DNA from: Kappaphycus alvarezii
Lineage: Eukaryota > Rhodophyta > Florideophyceae > Gigartinales > Solieriaceae
Assembly (NCBI GenBank): GCA_002205965.3
Contig: NADL03000058.1
Span: 186,001 to 250,000 of the forward strand
Length of the DNA stretch: 64,000 nucleotides
Direction of reading: 5' to 3'
Below, piece by piece: positions 1 through 11,589 of this stretch. How positions within the stretch are numbered: the first letter of the stretch is position 1; every line of letters begins with the position of its first letter. The position numbers were made by a program, and so were the translations under genes. The notes beneath the pieces were generated by a model, which did not search any database, was not told the origin of the DNA, and saw nothing but the letters and a program-made list of their open reading frames with translations.

Positions 1-414
1 TGTCGAAAAATACAGTACATTACTGTCATGCGCACTGTCATAAGATACTAGAGTGCTCAAGTTCTGTTGAATATATAACGGTCAGAATTTGGCCGCCCAC
101 ACGCTCGCTCGTCTTGAGGTATCATAGAGAATTTTAGCAACGTGGACATTGCAGTTTGTTGTCAGGCCGGGGTGTTTAGCAACAATTATATTCAGCAAAA
201 GAAGATTTATTTCTTTCTCCGTACGTCTATCCTAAAATCTGCCCACTTCTATCATACAGTATCCCCACACTATTGACAAATACCCCTGATTTTACAGGGG
301 GAAAATAACGAACGCACCAATTTTAGAAAACACGACAGTAGTTCCACTGATTTGACTCACTTGAAACACTTGGTATACTTGAATGCCATCGTTATAATTG
401 CCTTGTATCATCAT
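1..414. other. AT-rich spacer, no gene seen
   Basis: No protein-like reading frame or repeat stands out. The first 60 bases contain loose ACAGTAC/ACTGTCA words like those clustered elsewhere in the window. Confidence 0.5.
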
Positions 415-714
415 TCACCGGAAAAGTTCAAGGAACAGATTTAAAATTCCTATTTGTTTCCTTTCCACAGCCGCAATACACATCTGAATAAGATGATTAT
501 ATTTAACTCTCACCATCCTTCTAGTATGGTCGATTTTCGGATTCTTGGCAACATGCAATGGAATCAATAATGGAACCTCATACCTATTATTGTGCACGAA
601 CCGATTGGAAGTGAAATTGTGCACGAACCGATTGGAAGTGAAATTATGATATAAAATATTTGTTATTCCAGCATTAAATGTCGCGGGTGCGACTATACCA
701 TCGAAATTGACCAA
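415..714 (-). CDS. unrecognised ORF with an internal 9-residue duplication
   Basis: This is a 99-codon minus-strand reading frame that I do not recognise. The frame stays protein-like upstream to about position 770 without an obvious start. It contains NFTSNRFVH twice in a row, encoded by an exact 27-bp tandem duplication that keeps the frame. The C-terminal half is hydrophobic and ends LNLFLELFR. There is no zinc knuckle, catalytic motif or signal peptide. It lies next to gypsy gag debris, so it may be transposon-derived. It could also be chance ORF noise in AT-rich DNA. Confidence 0.2.
   Translation of the reverse strand: MVNFDGIVAPATFNAGITNILYHNFTSNRFVHNFTSNRFVHNNRYEVPLLIPLHVAKNPKIDHTRRMVRVKYNHLIQMCIAAVERKQIGILNLFLELFR
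590..643. repeat. exact 27-bp tandem duplication (2 copies)
   Basis: Units 590-616 and 617-643 are identical and begin TTGTGCACGAACCGATTGG. The 27-bp length preserves the minus-strand frame that crosses it. Confidence 0.95.
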
Positions 715-1123
715 TTTTTGGTCAACTGAAACACAACTTATGTATTTTTCGTCAAAAGTCCTGGGATTTGCTGCTTACATTCCAAACAAATTTTGGGACA
801 TTGCCTTGAGAAATGCGTCTGCTTGCCTATCTTTTCGCTGATGACATGCCCAAAAGTTGTGTTTCTTCGCAGTCTATTTCGCCTTCATGCGATCTATCCC
901 TCCGGTATCCCTGTGTACCGTAACTACATAGATTTGAACACCTGATAATCAAGTAGAATCACCGTAGAGAGTTTTGGAAGCTCAAGATATCGTGCAAGCT
1001 GGTTTCGCTTATGTATTTAAACTTTATTTTTTGTACCAAAATTACATCAACACCCAACATCACTGCATCTCCTTTACTTTTTCGCACTCCTATTTAACTC
1101 AAACTCCTTCTGTCTCTCTTCAG

Positions 1124-1459
1124 GGTGAATCATCCCAACTGCCTTCGCCGTCAATCCCCGTTTTATAGTAAGGATGCTCCTAAGTTCCTCCGCTTCAACG
1201 AGTCAGAGGCGAAGTAGGCCACTAACGACGAGATAAACATAGTTGCGGCAGACACGCCGGTGTCTTCGGAGAAGTTTCTGGTCAATTTATTGGTCCACGC
1301 CGATAGTGACTCATCTGAAGCGTCATTACAAGTGGTTTATGTAAAGCGGAGTATCGCTGCCGGGTTTGTTTGAAGTGCGTTCGTCGTTCAAAAGCCACAC
1401 GTCGGAAATTCAAGAAATCTATCAAACGCCGTCACAGGGCGCTACTTTTAGGGGAAATT
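1124..1459 (+). pseudogene. decayed coding stretch behind a candidate splice acceptor
   Basis: A pyrimidine-rich tract (about 1100-1120) ends in CTCTCTTCAG at 1123, a good eukaryotic 3' splice site. From 1125 one frame reads about 110 codons with protein-like composition, including KDAPKFLRFNESEAK and VSSEKFLVNLLVHADSDSS. It is broken by a TAG after SEAK and a TGA after AAGFV. Local base composition is less AT-rich than the flanks. I do not recognise the family. A retroelement gag or a host exon are both possible, and the splice-site reading is inference. Confidence 0.25.
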
Positions 1460-1952
1460 TTAAGTCTTCATGACTTTTCGTAATTATTTAATGAAACAGT
1501 TATGATTTTAGTCTCTTTTAGTGTTTAAGGGAATAATTTTCTCCTCCAGGGTAGAACTCGTTGGCCGCTCGACTTCAGTTCGGAGTAGTAGATATTCCGC
1601 ACAATTCCTTTTCCCTTGGCCATACCTTTATACTCTCTACTCTCTTTCTCTCCGCACTATCTTCCCGTGCAAAAGCTCTCGATATGTCTGATTTTTTTTT
1701 GTTGAGCTTGGTGTTTCATCCAGTTGTCGCATCCCTCGGATATCGGTAACTATATAAGAGGTTTTTTTGGACAAGGTTCTTCTCTGAATAAAATCTCTAA
1801 ATCTTATTACAATTAATTAGACTCAGGCTACCTTTTTGTTACAAAAGGAGCATACTCTTAAATTTTCAAAGGAATTCTGTTCGGCTTTCTCTGGAAAATG
1901 GATGATCTTCTCTTACAGGTTCATCAACCGGGATGATTTCGTTTTCACAATC
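1460..1952. other. spacer, nothing recognised
   Basis: AT-rich sequence. Short ORFs here have no recognisable motifs. It lies just downstream (in minus-strand sense) of the gag remnant at 1953-2919, where pol would be expected, but no protease or reverse transcriptase motif is visible. Confidence 0.4.
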
Positions 1953-2919
1953 TCAGACAATATTATAGTTAGCCCCTAGGACTCTTGTCTCATCAAAGGC
2001 CTTCCCTGGCCCATAATATCTTCTTTTGTCAGTCTGTATCATCTCTCGGAATATTTTGGTCTTTCGTTTTCTTTTCTGGTCCAACATCGGTGCCTTATTT
2101 CGATTTAGGTCGACCACTGAGTCTTTACCCTCGGAGGAATACTTTACTTTACCCTTGATCATAGTTTTTTCCTTTTTTTAAGATGATCTGTTACAGGCTC
2201 AGTACCTAGACCTTTGACAGAGAAAGCAAACATTTTATATGATTTTCTTTCCTTCTGTTGTTTCATGGAGGAGGAAATCTAAATGTTATCTGATTCTATT
2301 TAGATTGATCGGAAGTCTTTTAATTGATTAACTTTTCTGAAAAAAGCTCCCTGATAGTCTTTACCAACCTTCAAAGCGATATTAAAAGCTGCACCAAGCT
2401 TCGATGAGTCATTTTCCTGAACTTCAACTAAGATATTTGTTTCCAGTCCTTCGAATAAACTGCACGATTTCTTACTGTTCCTCATGTCCGGAATGTATAT
2501 GATTGCATTCCTGAACTCGGCCAAATAAACAGCGACAATTTTGTTTTGCTCGACAATTTTCAGTCTGTATCCAGCTCTAATAACTCCGTCTTGAGGCACG
2601 AATTCAGATTTAATTGATAGCTTTAACTCTTCCCTGGATTGAGGAGGTTCCCTTCGCTTACTACAGTGAACCACCGGTTCCCAGCAGTTCTGGTCATGAA
2701 AGTAGATGCGAAGCCCATAGCACTTTGAGCGTTGATCTGGACATCTTGTCCAACATGGATGAAAATTAGATTCTTTCTCGACGTATTGTAGTCATGACTG
2801 AACGGTGAACTCATCTCGGGTACCGCTGGTTGGGCATGATGAATGAAATGTTGACACTGCTTTACAATTTCAACCAAAAAACTTCCTTTTTCTTTTTCCT
2901 TCCTAGTCCAAAATGTCAA
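1953..2919 (-). pseudogene. Ty3/gypsy gag remnant (gypsy 1)
   Basis: Three minus-strand pieces together look like a gypsy capsid/nucleocapsid protein. The 2919-2623 piece contributes a stretch around MGFASTFMTRTAGNRWF. The 2674-2300 piece, in another frame, carries the capsid signature order: LKLSIKSEFVPQDGVIRAG, then VAVYLAEFRNAIIYIPDM, then LFEGLETNILVEVQ. That matches the usual gag pattern of a short basic start, a VxxYxxxF helix, an IxDM turn and a GL...V helix. The 2162-1953 piece has YYGPGKAFDE where a CCHC zinc knuckle would sit, with the cysteines and histidine lost. One frameshift near 2640 and at least one more before 2162 break it. No pol follows on this strand. Confidence 0.6.
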
Positions 2920-3371
2920 GGGGAGCGTTCCCCAGGAGAAATTCCTCTATCCGAGGAAAGAGTTATCTTCAACGACTCTAATATTAACCGCTCTCAGAGA
3001 CCAAAAATTAGCATCTATGCTCGGAATATCCCCAACAATCTACAAAGTAGATCACAGAGGTGTCTTTAGTCATAGTAAAAGCTTCTAGAGGTGACCTTCG
3101 GTTATTTCTGAACCAAGCACCTTTTATGAGTACAGCCCCATTAGTCAAATTCTTATCCTGGTTAATACTTTATATCTTTACCTGAATCCGTGACCCCGTC
3201 ATCGTGACCCAGTCAATGCATCTAGCTGAAATCAAACAAGTGCAATATGATTGCATAGGGATGAAGTTTGAGGACCTAGTAGAGTTAGTCAGAAGTACGG
3301 CTTTACTAAGGCAATGCTAAGCCAGAGGGCCATGGTTGGCGATATTATGTAGTTTCTGCCTTTTAAGCTAT
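2920..3371. other. spacer, nothing recognised
   Basis: A short plus-strand reading frame near 3205-3315 (TQSMHLAEIKQVQYDC and following) looks protein-like but ends quickly and matches no family I know. Confidence 0.35.
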
Positions 3372-3544
3372 TCAAAGCGCCTGCGTTAACTCTCTGTACA
3401 AATCAAAAAAAGCATAATTCTCGTCTTCAGTAACTACGCACCATGACTTGTATTCTTCTCCAACAGAACAAACATTTTTCGCTCCTGGCACTCTGATCCA
3501 AAACTGCTCTACTGTTCTGGCTCTCTTCCCAACAGGTCCAGTAT
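3372..3544 (-). CDS. possible 3'-terminal exon of an unknown gene
   Basis: On the minus strand a TTTTTGAATTGCAG acceptor-like sequence ends at 3545. It is followed by an uninterrupted frame of about 57 codons to a TGA at 3374-3372. The frame includes TGPVGKRARTVEQFWIRV, EEYKSWCVVTEDENYAFF and DLYRELTQAL. Composition and charge pattern are more gene-like than anything else in the surrounding 2 kb. I do not recognise the protein and could not find the upstream exon. This could be one of the few host fragments in the window or another element piece. Confidence 0.25.
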
Positions 3545-4825
3545 CTGCAATTCAAAAATCGAAACAAAGCAGATAATCACAAACATTAACTGAATTATCA
3601 GAAACCCGGATATGCGATGCTACCAGTGAAACGTAAGATTTCAGCTGGGTTTTCGTTAAAAAGGAAGGGGAATTATGGTAAGAGATATGTGTAGTAAGCG
3701 TTGGAGACGTTTAAAACGAGTCTAAATTTCATTTATTTTGCTCTGTTGTTGATTGGCTTTCCAAGGGAGTTATTCTACTACTACTAAATACTAACCTCTC
3801 CATAGACTTTTCATACTACTTAAAAAAAGATTGTAGGCTGGTAGTTCCTGGTGCAGCGGAAAAGTGTGAGTGGTTTAATTTTGAAATATATCGGGGCTTT
3901 TATACGATTTCGTGTGTATAGGGGATTCTAACTGAAGTAAGACCACAAGGGACGGTAAATGAGTCCCCCAGAACACCGAAGTAAAACCGACCAAAAGTCA
4001 CGCAGCTATACGAGTATAGATCCATATACAGTGCGTGTAGCTAGATACATCTAGTAAAACTATCTATAATATCTTACTATAGTACAACAATGAATAAAAA
4101 TTTTAAGTTGCTATAGATATTTCTAAAAAGGCATGGAAGAAAAGAGAATGAAGATAGAAAGCGCCGTAATTATCAATAAAAGTCATGAAATGGGTCTTAA
4201 AGATTAATAAAGACTCTTTGAACACAAAGGTAGTAAACCGTACACAGAAAACTTAAACCCATTTTTTGGTTAAGAACTCCGAGAAGCTCTTTAGCAACGC
4301 TTGCTAATGACTTATATGCAGCAACGGAATCAGCAAGTTAAAATAAGGTAGAGATTGTTTTTGAGCAGTCTTAAAGCCTTTAAAAGGGGATACAGGATAG
4401 CTCTATTTGGAATTGTATTTCGGTATCATAATTACGATTCCTTTTTTCCTGGGTATTAAGAAATTCTTCTCGGAAAACTTCAAAATGTGGCGTGTAATTC
4501 ACGAAAAAAAGGGCTGAGAAGATTTTAAGAGGACTTTCATTGACCGCAAACTATGACGACGGAAAACTGAACTTGTTACATGAGGTGCGTACGCACTGCA
4601 AATTATGTTTACGGCAAATCTCCTCTCACACCATCATACTTTTGTTCGACAATCGTATATAATTTGATACGATAGGATTATAGATAGCTTTGTAGTGAGG
4701 AATCAGGCAAAATGATACTTCTGATAAAATAAAAAGTGAAAACAGTGAGGCATAAAATCCTGAAATCTGTTCTAGAGCGTTATCTCTTCAAGCGCTCCGC
4801 AAATTTACGTTCATTTTAAATAGTT
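3545..4825. other. AT-rich spacer, no gene seen
   Basis: No protein-like frame, terminal repeat or RNA gene identified across this stretch on either strand. Confidence 0.45.
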
Positions 4826-4893
4826 ACACGCAGAGGCAGTGAATGTGAAAGAGGCAGTGAATGTGAAAGTTCACATTCACTGACTCTGCGTGT
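4826..4893. repeat. 24-bp-arm hairpin containing an 18-bp tandem duplication
   Basis: Arms 4826-4849 and 4870-4893 are inverted copies matching at 23 of 24 positions (ACACGCAGAGGCAGTGAATG against its complement; the mismatch is G/T). An 18-bp unit (GAGGCAGTGAATGTGAAA) is repeated exactly at 4833-4850 and 4851-4868, so the left arm is partly doubled and either copy could pair with the right arm. Confidence 0.95.
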
Positions 4894-4894
4894 C

Positions 4895-5425
4895 AGCCTT
4901 CCTGTCCTATCATACCAAGAAACTAGGAGATCTGAAAGACTCTCAAGTAGCTTCCGAAGACTTCGACGTGCTTCCACGAGCGTCATTCTCCGAGTTATAA
5001 GGAAGTATACTGGCTGAAGAAGCGGATCTCAGAGTGCTCTGACTATCCGGGAGGATGGTCTTGGTTTTACACCCACCTCTGAGCTCATAGATGGTTCCAC
5101 CACCACAATTACTATTTATCCGCTTCGGTCGGCGTCAAGTCCGCCGCTCACATCGGGTACCGCTCCTCCCTGTTGATCATCCAGGACCTGTGGATCTTTC
5201 GGTATACGCTAAGCTTCCTTTCACGTGCATGATTTTCAGCTTCGCTTCCTTGCTAAACCCTATTTCATCGACTTTGGCTCCTTCTCTTCGCTTCCTCTCG
5301 CCGTAACGTACACTAACATTCAAATCTCCCTCAATTTTGTGCAGCAGGAGGTTCTTACCAGGGTTCACTTCAGTGGCGAAAACTGGGCAAGACTTCCTGA
5401 ATCCTGATCTCCACACCGCCAACAA
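4895..5425 (-). pseudogene. unrecognised decayed coding stretch
   Basis: The minus-strand frame from 5425 to about 5180 reads charged, protein-like sequence (KNLLLHKIEGDLNVSVRYGE; EIGFSKEAKLKIMHVKGS). After a one-base shift near 5180 it continues to about 4895 (EVGVKPRPSSRIVRAL; RRSLRKLLESLSDLLVSWYD) with two stops. The region is richer in G+C than its flanks. I see no zinc finger or catalytic motif. It could be part of a retroelement polyprotein or a host pseudogene. Confidence 0.2.
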
Positions 5426-6729
5426 AGTGAGTCACAGGATCCAGGGCTCTGCTTTTCGGTAAGTTCGCGTTTCTCTTTCCTCAATTTTCATCGTAGAACT
5501 GCTATAGAATTTATCGTGATGCACTGGCTTATTATGCTTCGCCGACACCTATTATTGCCTGTTGACGAATACTTGCTCCCTCGTAGCTGCGATCATTGAA
5601 AAAGTGCCATCGAAATGTTTCTAAACAACAAAGAATGCGAATGATCATATCTTTCCGGTATAATAAATCAGAACTCCCCGCACAACGTCACTTCCTGCTG
5701 TCCTGCTCGCCATAAGGCCTCAACTACCAGAATGAGGCCCTTTTTGGGTCCGGGAAGTGATATTCGACGTTATGGCTTAACTTTGCACCTAATGGCAGCT
5801 CCCAACGGTACCCAGTTCCACAAATCGCCTTTAAACTCTCATTTATCTCGCTTTTCAAAGACGAGATCCGCACCTAGGCCAATCGCGATTCAGGTGTGTT
5901 GCTGAAGTTGCACATAGCAAAAATATCACCAACCTGAAGCGAAAACTTTCGGGTCGCCTAACTTCTACCTTTGAGAAACCCGCAATAGTCCCCAATTCTG
6001 AGATCCAATCCCTCTCTTTCGACTCCCTAGGTTGTAATTTCCTCACCACTACCCGATAAATGATTTTCTACGGCACATCAAAAAGAAGTCCAATAAGCTT
6101 TTTGGACTTAACTTCATGTGCGAATACTAGCCTATTAATTAAAATATGCATTTCTTTCGCTAAAATGCCTTAATGCACTAACTAATGTACAAAGACGGAA
6201 AGAACCACGCTGTTAGAAGTTAGAGAGCATAATAGTCTGTCCTCGGATGACCTTTTAACACCATTTTAGTGAAGTTATCCTATGATCGAGCCTTGGTTCA
6301 ATTATGCTGAGTTTTTTTGCCAAATGTGTTCTAAGGAATATCATGGGACAACATATTGCCTTCTGATTCGAAAGTGGCCATATTCAAGGCATTTTTTGTC
6401 CTAACCATAAAATTTCCCCTTGTCAAGAAAGCTATTCTGCATTGAAACATGCTTCAAATAAGATAAATTTTTGAAAAAGATAAACGCGCAATATTATGAC
6501 GCTTACTCATGAATTTTTTCAGATTTATATGCTGGCACCTTGGTCTTTCGGACGAATAAATTAAACGTTCACCACGGGCTGAAAGAATAAATCCCATTTG
6601 CAATAATTATTTAAATCGCCCTAGACTGCACCAAGAAGCCTTAAGGTAGTACCAGTCAAAAGTGTTGAGAACGAAAACTCAAGCTCTCCTCTATTCGATC
6701 GCTGTTCCAAATCTCATCTCAGAATGTTT
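5426..6729. other. spacer, nothing recognised
   Basis: Mostly AT-rich. Short ORFs such as 6049-5855 on the minus strand carry no recognisable motif. Confidence 0.4.
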
Positions 6730-9415
6730 AGTGACAGATCTCGGTCTCTCAATTTTTCTAACTACACGAAATATTGCTATTGCGTATGGAACTTTATCAA
6801 AAAGGTAGATGCTTTCGACAAAGTTTTTATGTTTTTCGGGGACTCAAATGATGATATGTAGTTTCCTGTCATGCATGAGCTTCCTTTTGATGCAATCATT
6901 GGTTGTCCGGCAATGGAAGATCTGGGGATATTCATTAATCAGGCCTACCATTTCTAAGTTCAAATCGACGGCATAAGCGTAAAGATTCCTCTATACTTCG
7001 TCAAAAGCATGGCTAAAGAAGATTTCTGAGACACAAACAGTGTAAAATATATCTCCAGCTGTGATAGTAGAGGATACGGACAAATTTACTCGTTCAAAAT
7101 GATAAAATTATGGTCTGGGGTTAACTTCTATGGCATGGGATGATTGATTATGATTATGAGTTTAAAACAGACGAAAAATAGCATTTTAAGAAAACCTGAA
7201 GCTATGGACACGTTGTGGTTTACAAAAATGTCGGATTTAATGACAAAATTCACAGTGTGAAAGGTAAATATTCATATGAAGAGGATAAGAATTTGGCGGC
7301 TACGAAATCCGAAAATACAGATGCAACAGAAGTTGTTTACCAACATGCCAGAGACCTAAATTTCAACCGCCCAAATATGAAAAATGTATTTCCGAAATTG
7401 TTAAGAACACGATCACGAATGGCATGATTCGAAATTCGACCAAATTCGTCACCATGATCAAATACTGGTGAGTTTGCTCCCAAAAAGGATGTAATGCTTT
7501 GATTTTGCGTCGATTAACGATAGTTGAACCAAAAATTATACTGGGTCGATTTCCGATTCGAAGTATGTAATAATTTCTAGAGGACATAAAACTACGCTAT
7601 ATTTATCACATTAATTGAATTGTAGAATAGTTATTGGAAAATTCCTTTAGTTGAAAATTGAAATTATTAAACAACTTTTGCCACAAAAATAGGTACGTTC
7701 AGATTCGACGTGATGCTCTCTGGCTTCATGAGTACCCCTGGTACGTTCCAAGGAATTAATAATAATTTTTGAAGGTACTTCCATTCTCTAGACCCTATAC
7801 TTAGAGTGTGTAGATATTTTAAGGACTTTGGACAAACATGTAACAGCTATCAGAAGAGTTGTAGATAGCACATAGGAGTATATCCTGAACATTAAGTTGA
7901 GTAAACTCTTCTTCGCAAAAAAGTCCATGCAGTTACGTTTTCATCCATTAGATAAGGATAGGATTTAGGTTGAATCAAAAAAATTATGTTGGCACCAATG
8001 CATACAAAAAAGACGAAGTTTCGAAGCCTCTTCGGTCTGGCATCACAATAACGAAAATTTATCAAAGATTCTACAAAAACAGGAGCAAAGTTACAAAGTA
8101 GTAAAATACGGGGAATGCAAAGATTTCCTGGAATAAGTAAATCAGAGGTGCTTTTGACGAGCTTCAAATTAAGTTATCATGTCTTCCAGCACTAATGTAT
8201 CCGGATTCCAAAAGACCATTTGTAGTGGAAACAGATGCTTCCACCGTTCTGAAAAATACGACCTATCCAAAAAGGATAAAAAAGGAAGTGTGAACCCGTT
8301 CAATTCGCAGGTTGCACCTCGAATGGAGCAGAGAAGAGAAAATCAGTCTGCTAGAAAGAATAACTGCCCATATTTTTCAGATTGAAAACATTTCGCATCT
8401 ATCTGCTATCCTTTGGGAAGTTTGTATGATAACTGACCTCCAAAAATTAATGTGGCATTCCGAAAGAACGACGTACATCAACATTTGGCTAGATGGATCT
8501 AAATTTTGGCAGAGTATGGGCTGGAAATAGTGTGGAGACCGTTGGTTACCTATCCATTGAAGGTGATTATTAATCTTCCAAAATGTCGTTGGAGTTACAG
8601 AATTGCAAGGATCGGATGTTAAGTAGTATGAGGCCAATTTTCAGAAACTCATCAAATTCCGTGATGATCTGCAAGTGAGAAAAGTTGACCCTAGTAGCAT
8701 AGAACAGGTAGTCGTAGACCATAAGGACATTAGATTTTGGGATGGGAGACATTTTCGACTTACTAACGCCGGCCCTCGTCTAATACCCATTTTGAAAGAA
8801 AAATGAAGATTTTCAGTACTGTTCATGAATAATTCGGACTTTGAGAACGCGAAACAACGATGAAATTCACATAGAAATATTTCTGTGGTCCAAAATTCAT
8901 GATAAGGTTAGATTTTTATGTGAAATCCTGGGACCAGTGTCAAAATTTCACTCCGATCCGAAAGAACGGGACGAAATAAGGATAAATTTTTTCTTGTCTT
9001 CTCGAAATCTTTTTTATCGACTTTGCAGGGCTATTCAAGGAAAATTTTTCCTGGATTAAATGTCTTCTAGAAGCATTGGAACACTTTATCGACTGGTTTT
9101 ATTGACTGGCCACTAGCAGTTTCATTACCAGTTGAAGTCGAGGAGGCCAATTTGAGGTGTTCGTCCTAACATTAATTGGAAAAGAGATAATATGGAGGAT
9201 TGGTCTCCCGAAAAGGATCATCTTGGATATCTCATTTTGTTTCACTGCAACTTCACTTCTTCGGTTCTGAAAGAAAATCGGATTCAATTAAAATATTTTT
9301 CGCTTATGCTCCTAGGTTCAATGGAAAAGCCGAAAGAATGTTCCGAAAAGCAAACGGTAAATAACAAAACAGTGTCCGAAAATGAAAACGAAAGAAAAGG
9401 GGCATAATGATTGAA
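6730..9415 (+). mobile_element. Ty3/gypsy pol remnant, heavily mutated (gypsy 2)
   Basis: The pol domains occur in gypsy order on the plus strand but in all three frames with many stops. A protease-to-RT linker lies at 6885-6950 (PFDAIIGCPAMEDLGI). The RT entry motif is at 7395-7545: NGMIRNSTKF, then APKKDVML, stop, FCVD, equivalent to the usual PKKDG..RFCVDYR. The RT palm with FMSTPGTFQGINNNF is at 7685-7790, followed by a degenerate DD region and LSKLFFAKKS near 7900. RNase H lies at 8185-8540, with MYPDSKRPFVVETDAS retaining the Asp of the family DAS motif. Integrase lies at 9075-9370, where the first catalytic Asp of the DFI motif reads Gly (TLSTGFIDWPL), while RFNGKAERM keeps the third catalytic Glu. 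No LTRs were found. It is certainly dead. Confidence 0.75.
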
Positions 9416-11589
9416 TGCTCAACGTTTTAGTTTGTGTAAGTAAGAGCTCCTAGAATGTCGAAAGAGATGTAGCAACAAATAAAATCGATCAAGAAAAGAG
9501 ATAAATCGAAAATTGGCCACAAAAAAATAAAGATCACATATTCACGCAACAATCCGATCAGGAGGCAACCTTAACTGTTTTTCATCGACAGTATATGAAT
9601 ATGAATAAACATATAGCCATCAGTTCCAAAATTCCTTTCACAAGAGAGCGTACATACGTAAACTGGAATCTATACTTGAATGAAAAGTACCGGAGAATAA
9701 ACCAGGGAATATGATATAGAGCATTAGCTCTAAATATTTCTGCCTTATTTAGAACTTTTTTCGCACTGTAAGTTCAGCAACGACCTAGTTACACTTGAAA
9801 CGCTTTCTCAAGGAAAAAATCATTTAACCCTTTAGTTTCAATCAGATTAAAAAATGCGCACACAAATCGTTGCTATTAAAGAATGCGTTAAATGCCGTTA
9901 CACACCCGAATATTAAATCTCCTTTCACTATTATGCCAAGTCAATAATTCTTATTCACTCACTGCATTCAAATTATAAATATCTCGTCCCAGAAAACATT
10001 ATCGCAAACCTAAAACAGATATCACCAAATTCCCGTCATTTTCAACCGTAATATGCTCATGTAGCAATAAAAGCAATCGATCAATGCGAGAAAGGCTTCA
10101 GTTCCACCTCAATCCTGCTGTCGACCCTAACAACTGAAACCATTGGGAACACACTGCGTAGTTCCCTGATCAGACTTCACCATTAAAACACTGTTATACT
10201 TAAGTAAAAAGCCCTATAATACTCGGTACTCGAATGCGATGAGGCAGTGGAGAAAGTAGAGCATCAAGATTTATTATCAATAACATGAAGAAAATTTTCC
10301 TGATTTGCAGGTAAATTAAATCCGCCAATAAGAAAATACAAAAAGATGTCGAGATATCGCCATTTATCTCATGGATCCCAAGAAACCCAGGCATCATCGG
10401 CCATCTGCTGAGCTCGAAACAGTAAAACTGTCATCTGCTTCTGCACGGCCTGATTCCAGCGACATTGTCCAGTAGAGAAATCTAATTTTTGGGGCTCCCT
10501 GGAATTCATACACAATATCCTAGCTTTTTCCCACCGCAAGATCTGTTTTGAAAATCGGACGAGTGGCAAATAGCTTGGGTATAAGAATTATGAAATAAAA
10601 TGGTGGCACAACGTAGAAATGTCTCGGTAACACCGCTGTGTAATAGAGATTTGCTCGTTGTCTTTATTCCGGTTCTCTACACAACAGTGGTGTATCAGGC
10701 GAATAGGATCGTTTTGGATAGATCTAGAAATACTGTGCAACAGATTAGCAGTTTTATTGCTGCGTCTTAACTTTCTCAGCAGGTTTTTTGACGTGAAGCC
10801 CCACGTCATCATTTTCTTTACCTAGTTGTGGTCTTAATAGTTCTAGATAGAAGTCTTCTTTCTAATCCGCTCTCCTCAGGATAATTCTAGAAATTCCATA
10901 ATAGAGCTACAATACTGTCTGTAAAATGGGGTTTTATATGGGTTCATTGAAGAATCCAAGTATACTTAAGTGACCTTTTGCCCTCATCTTACTGAAACTC
11001 AATAACACAGCCTCCACTACTCCTTTAACAGTACCCCGGCTGCCTCCCTCTTGGATTCATCTCAGCCGGAAATTGGAATTGAAAATTTTTCATCATCCTG
11101 ACATGAGACAGAACCGGAATGTTTGCATTACGAAGGCAGGGAGGTAGCGTCCGTTTTTGAGATGGAGGGTGTGTGATCTTTTAGTTTAGATAGATTTCGT
11201 GAAGCTGGAATGGTTGGCATGTAAGGGAACTTTTTGTGGAGTTAGCTTCAGAGAGGAACATGGCGAATTGGAGAATATCTCCGAGGGGAAGTCTGAAAGG
11301 AGAGGGACACTTTAATGTATTAATATATGTGATTCACAGAAAGTAAGACTACAAAACCAAAGGGTGAAGTCTGACAAGTCCTGGCTCTGAGCCTCCGAGT
11401 TGAGGTGTACGAGCAAATAAGCCGCTGCCACACGCTGGACCAGATTACGGAACATATCTCTTGGAAAGCTGGTGGAGGATAGCATCCAAGATGAACCAAG
11501 AGCACATATATTTTCGAGCAGCATGAGTAGGACAGTTGCTTCTCTTTGATTGGGGTCCGAGTGGGTCGAAATGGAGCGAAGCGACAGCT
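9416..11589. other. spacer, nothing recognised
   Basis: About 2.2 kb, AT-rich to about 11.0 kb, then rising in GC towards the non-LTR cluster. Short ORFs at 10.2-10.8 kb lack motifs on both strands. Confidence 0.4.
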
